Origin: Catenuloplanes atrovinosus
Lineage (GTDB): Bacteria > Actinomycetota > Actinomycetes > Mycobacteriales > Micromonosporaceae
Direction: 5' to 3'
DNA length: 64,000 nucleotides
Assembly (NCBI RefSeq): GCF_031458235.1
Contig: NZ_JAVDYB010000001.1
Span: 8,023,001-8,087,000 of the forward strand
A program made the translations under genes and the position numbers. The notes beneath the pieces were generated by a model that had not been told where the DNA came from, did no database searches, and was given only the letters and a program-made list of their open reading frames with translations. Within the stretch, counting starts at the first letter, position 1. Each line of letters begins with the position of its first letter. Positions 62,259-64,000 of this stretch are shown piece by piece.

Positions 62259-63359
62259 ATGGGTGACAACCCTCCCCGCTCGGTCGACGCCAGCGCCGGC
62301 GGTCCAGGTGGCAACACCCGGGCCGCCGGCGTCGCGGCGTCTACCGATGGACTCACTGACAACCTCTCCGGCGGTGGCCGGGGCACCCCATCCGGGGGGC
62401 GTGGCCAGGGTGGTGGCGGCGCCCTGCCGCGCGCCAAGGCCTTCGGCACCGAGCCGGCCTTCCGCGGCCTGACGCTGGCGGCCGGCACGATGGTGCTGAT
62501 AATCATCGTGGCGATCGCGATCTTCCTCATCACCGAGGCGATCCCCGCGTTGCAGGCCAACGAGGCGAACTTCCTGACCTACCGCGACTGGGGCGCCACG
62601 GCGTCGCCGCCCCGGTTCGGCATCGCCGCGATCGTCTACGGCACCGTGCTCTCCGCCGTGATCGCGCTGCTGGTGGCCGTGCCGATCGCACTCGGCATCG
62701 CGCTCTTCCTCTCGCACTACGCGCCGCGCCGGATCGCCACCACGCTCGGCTTCATCATCGACCTGCTCGCGGCCGTGCCCTCGGTGGTCTTCGGTCTGTG
62801 GGGCCGCGCGGTGTTCATCGAGCCGGTCCGGGACTTCTCGGTCTGGCTCAACAAGTACTTCGGCTGGATCCCGCTCTTCGGCGGCGAGGGCCCGTACGGC
62901 AACTCGATCCTGCTCGGCTCGCTCGTGCTGGCCATCATGATCCTGCCGATCGTCACCTCGCTCTCCCGCGAGGTATTCATGCAGACGCCGAAGCAGAACG
63001 AGGAGGCCGCGCTCGCGCTCGGCGCCACCAAGTGGGAGATGATCCGCACCGCGGTCCTCCCGTACGGCCGCCCCGGCGTGATCGCCGCCGTCATGCTCGG
63101 CCTGGGCCGCGCGCTCGGTGAGACCATCGCGCTCGCCATGACGCTGGGCTCGCTCTACGTCATCACGCCGGACATCATCACGAACGGTGGGGTCACGATC
63201 GCCTCGAACATCGCCAACCGCTTCGGCGAGGCGACCGAGATCGGCCGTGGCGCGCTCATCGCCTCGGGTCTGGTCCTCTTCGCCATCACCCTGGTGGTCA
63301 ACATGATCGCTCGCATCATCATCTACCGCCGCCGCGAGTTCACGGATGTGGCCGCATGA
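62259..63359 (+). CDS. pstC: Phosphate ABC transporter permease PstC
   Basis: 366 residues. A ~65-residue Gly/Pro-rich cytosolic start, then six helices. The EAA loop region NEEAALALGATKWEMIRTAV is present, with YGNSILLGSLVLAIMILPIV before it and LGRALGETIALAMTLG after. Forms the membrane channel with PstA. The stop overlaps the PstA start (ATGA at 63356-63359). Confidence 0.95.
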   Translation: MGDNPPRSVDASAGGPGGNTRAAGVAASTDGLTDNLSGGGRGTPSGGRGQGGGGALPRAKAFGTEPAFRGLTLAAGTMVLIIIVAIAIFLITEAIPALQANEANFLTYRDWGATASPPRFGIAAIVYGTVLSAVIALLVAVPIALGIALFLSHYAPRRIATTLGFIIDLLAAVPSVVFGLWGRAVFIEPVRDFSVWLNKYFGWIPLFGGEGPYGNSILLGSLVLAIMILPIVTSLSREVFMQTPKQNEEAALALGATKWEMIRTAVLPYGRPGVIAAVMLGLGRALGETIALAMTLGSLYVITPDIITNGGVTIASNIANRFGEATEIGRGALIASGLVLFAITLVVNMIARIIIYRRREFTDVAA

Positions 63360-64000
63360 CCATCCTCGCCCCTCAGCAAGAGGTCGCCGCCGGTAGCCTA
63401 CACACCAAGCGGCTGCCCGCGTGGGCCGCGATCGTCACCGCGATCGTCGCGCTGGCCGTCTCGGCCGCGCTCGTGCTCGGCACCGGCATCGGCAACTGGG
63501 TGCTGGTCATCGTGCTCGGCGCCGTGTTCTACCTGATCGGCTTCTTCATCGCGACGAACGCGGTGGAGGGTTCCCGGTCCGCGCGCAACCGCACCTGGAG
63601 CGCGCTGATCCATGCCGCCTGTGTGCTGGCGATCCTGCCGCTGGCGTCGGTGACCTGGACCCTGATCTCCAACGGCGTCCGGCGGCTCGACGCGGACTTC
63701 TTCCTCACGTCGATGAACAACATCGGCGCGCGTGACCCGGACGGTGGTGCGTACCACGCCATCATCGGCACGCTGGAGCAGGTCGGCATCGCCGCGCTGA
63801 TCACCATCCCGCTCGGCGTGCTGGGCGCGATCTACCTGGTCGAGTACGGCCGCGGCAAGCTGGCGCTGGCGATCCGCTTCTTCGTCGACGTCATGACCGG
63901 CATCCCCTCGATCGTGGCCGGTCTGTTCGTGCTCGCGTTCTGGGTGCTGATCGTGTCGCGGTGGTTCAACAACGGGACCCCGCAGTACTCGGGCTTCGCG
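63356..64000 (+). CDS. pstA: Phosphate ABC transporter permease PstA, cut by the window edge
   Basis: 215 residues visible, starting MTILAPQQEVAAGSLHTKRL at ATG 63356 and coupled to pstC. Four hydrophobic segments are visible, with ISNGVRRLDADFFLTSMNN and the TLEQVGIAALITIPLGVLGA helix. The FVDVMTGIPSIVAGLF stretch is characteristic of PstA. The EAA loop and end lie beyond the window, as should pstB and, probably, phoU. Confidence 0.95.
   Translation, partial: MTILAPQQEVAAGSLHTKRLPAWAAIVTAIVALAVSAALVLGTGIGNWVLVIVLGAVFYLIGFFIATNAVEGSRSARNRTWSALIHAACVLAILPLASVTWTLISNGVRRLDADFFLTSMNNIGARDPDGGAYHAIIGTLEQVGIAALITIPLGVLGAIYLVEYGRGKLALAIRFFVDVMTGIPSIVAGLFVLAFWVLIVSRWFNNGTPQYSGFA

Overview
The window is high-GC (roughly 70% or more) actinobacterial chromosome. 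I place it in the Micromonosporaceae (Actinoplanes/Catenuloplanes/Micromonospora type) by inference. The supports are GTG starts and GTGA/ATGA gene overlaps, a conservon-type operon, gene order shared with Mycobacterium and Streptomyces (a CDC48-like ATPase; the HTH/HbhA-like/DUF2516 trio; the YgfZ to nitrobindin to sulfurtransferase to LmeA-like to GlnR run), and a dispersed GAGCGAGC...GAATCAT repeat. I saw no rRNA, tRNA, CRISPR array, integrase or insertion sequence. Most of it is ordinary core chromosome.

Layout. 1-4.9 kb: cut CDC48-like AAA ATPase; an unusual hydrolase-ABC ATPase fusion with its permease. 5.0-8.9 kb: four-gene conservon (NIT-domain kinase-like protein, roadblock, DUF742, small GTPase-like protein). 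9-10.4 kb: SAM riboswitch and thrC. 10.6-14.5 kb: acetyltransferases, cold-shock protein, membrane proteins. 14.5-16.4 kb: groEL under two CIRCE operators. 16.6-21.2 kb: exported and surface proteins, a pentapeptide-repeat protein, a nucleotidyltransferase. 21.3-30.3 kb: tandem GNAT, a polytopic membrane subtilase, glpD, a GlcD-type oxidase, DUF4031, an HD protein, a FUSC protein. 30.3-37.8 kb: class V aminotransferase behind a SAM-IV riboswitch, PrsW protease, GroES-like protein, AI-2E transporter, DinG-type helicase, DUF402. 37.9-42 kb: two-component system and an ABC exporter. 42-45.3 kb: degenerate phospholipase-like protein, and a DUF47-PiT phosphate transporter split by a tandem repeat. 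45.3-56.3 kb: mixed metabolic and envelope genes, the HTH/HbhA operon and a Fur-YgfZ operon. 56.4-60.7 kb: sulfurtransferase genes behind a cysteine-rich leader peptide, then glnR. 61-64 kb: pstS-pstC-pstA, running off the right edge.

The most unusual signal is a 75-bp element found at three translationally coupled gene junctions (4001-4078, 40742-40819, 43894-44271). Each copy is a complete minigene (25 aa, 25 aa, and 125 aa built from five units). It overlaps the upstream stop and the downstream start by ATGA, so it looks like an insertion that keeps stop-start coupling intact. Other regulatory sites read directly from the sequence are two SAM riboswitch classes, tandem CIRCE, a nested palindrome upstream of an Xre-type gene, a cysteine leader peptide, possible PHO boxes near both phosphate uptake systems, and several strong terminators.
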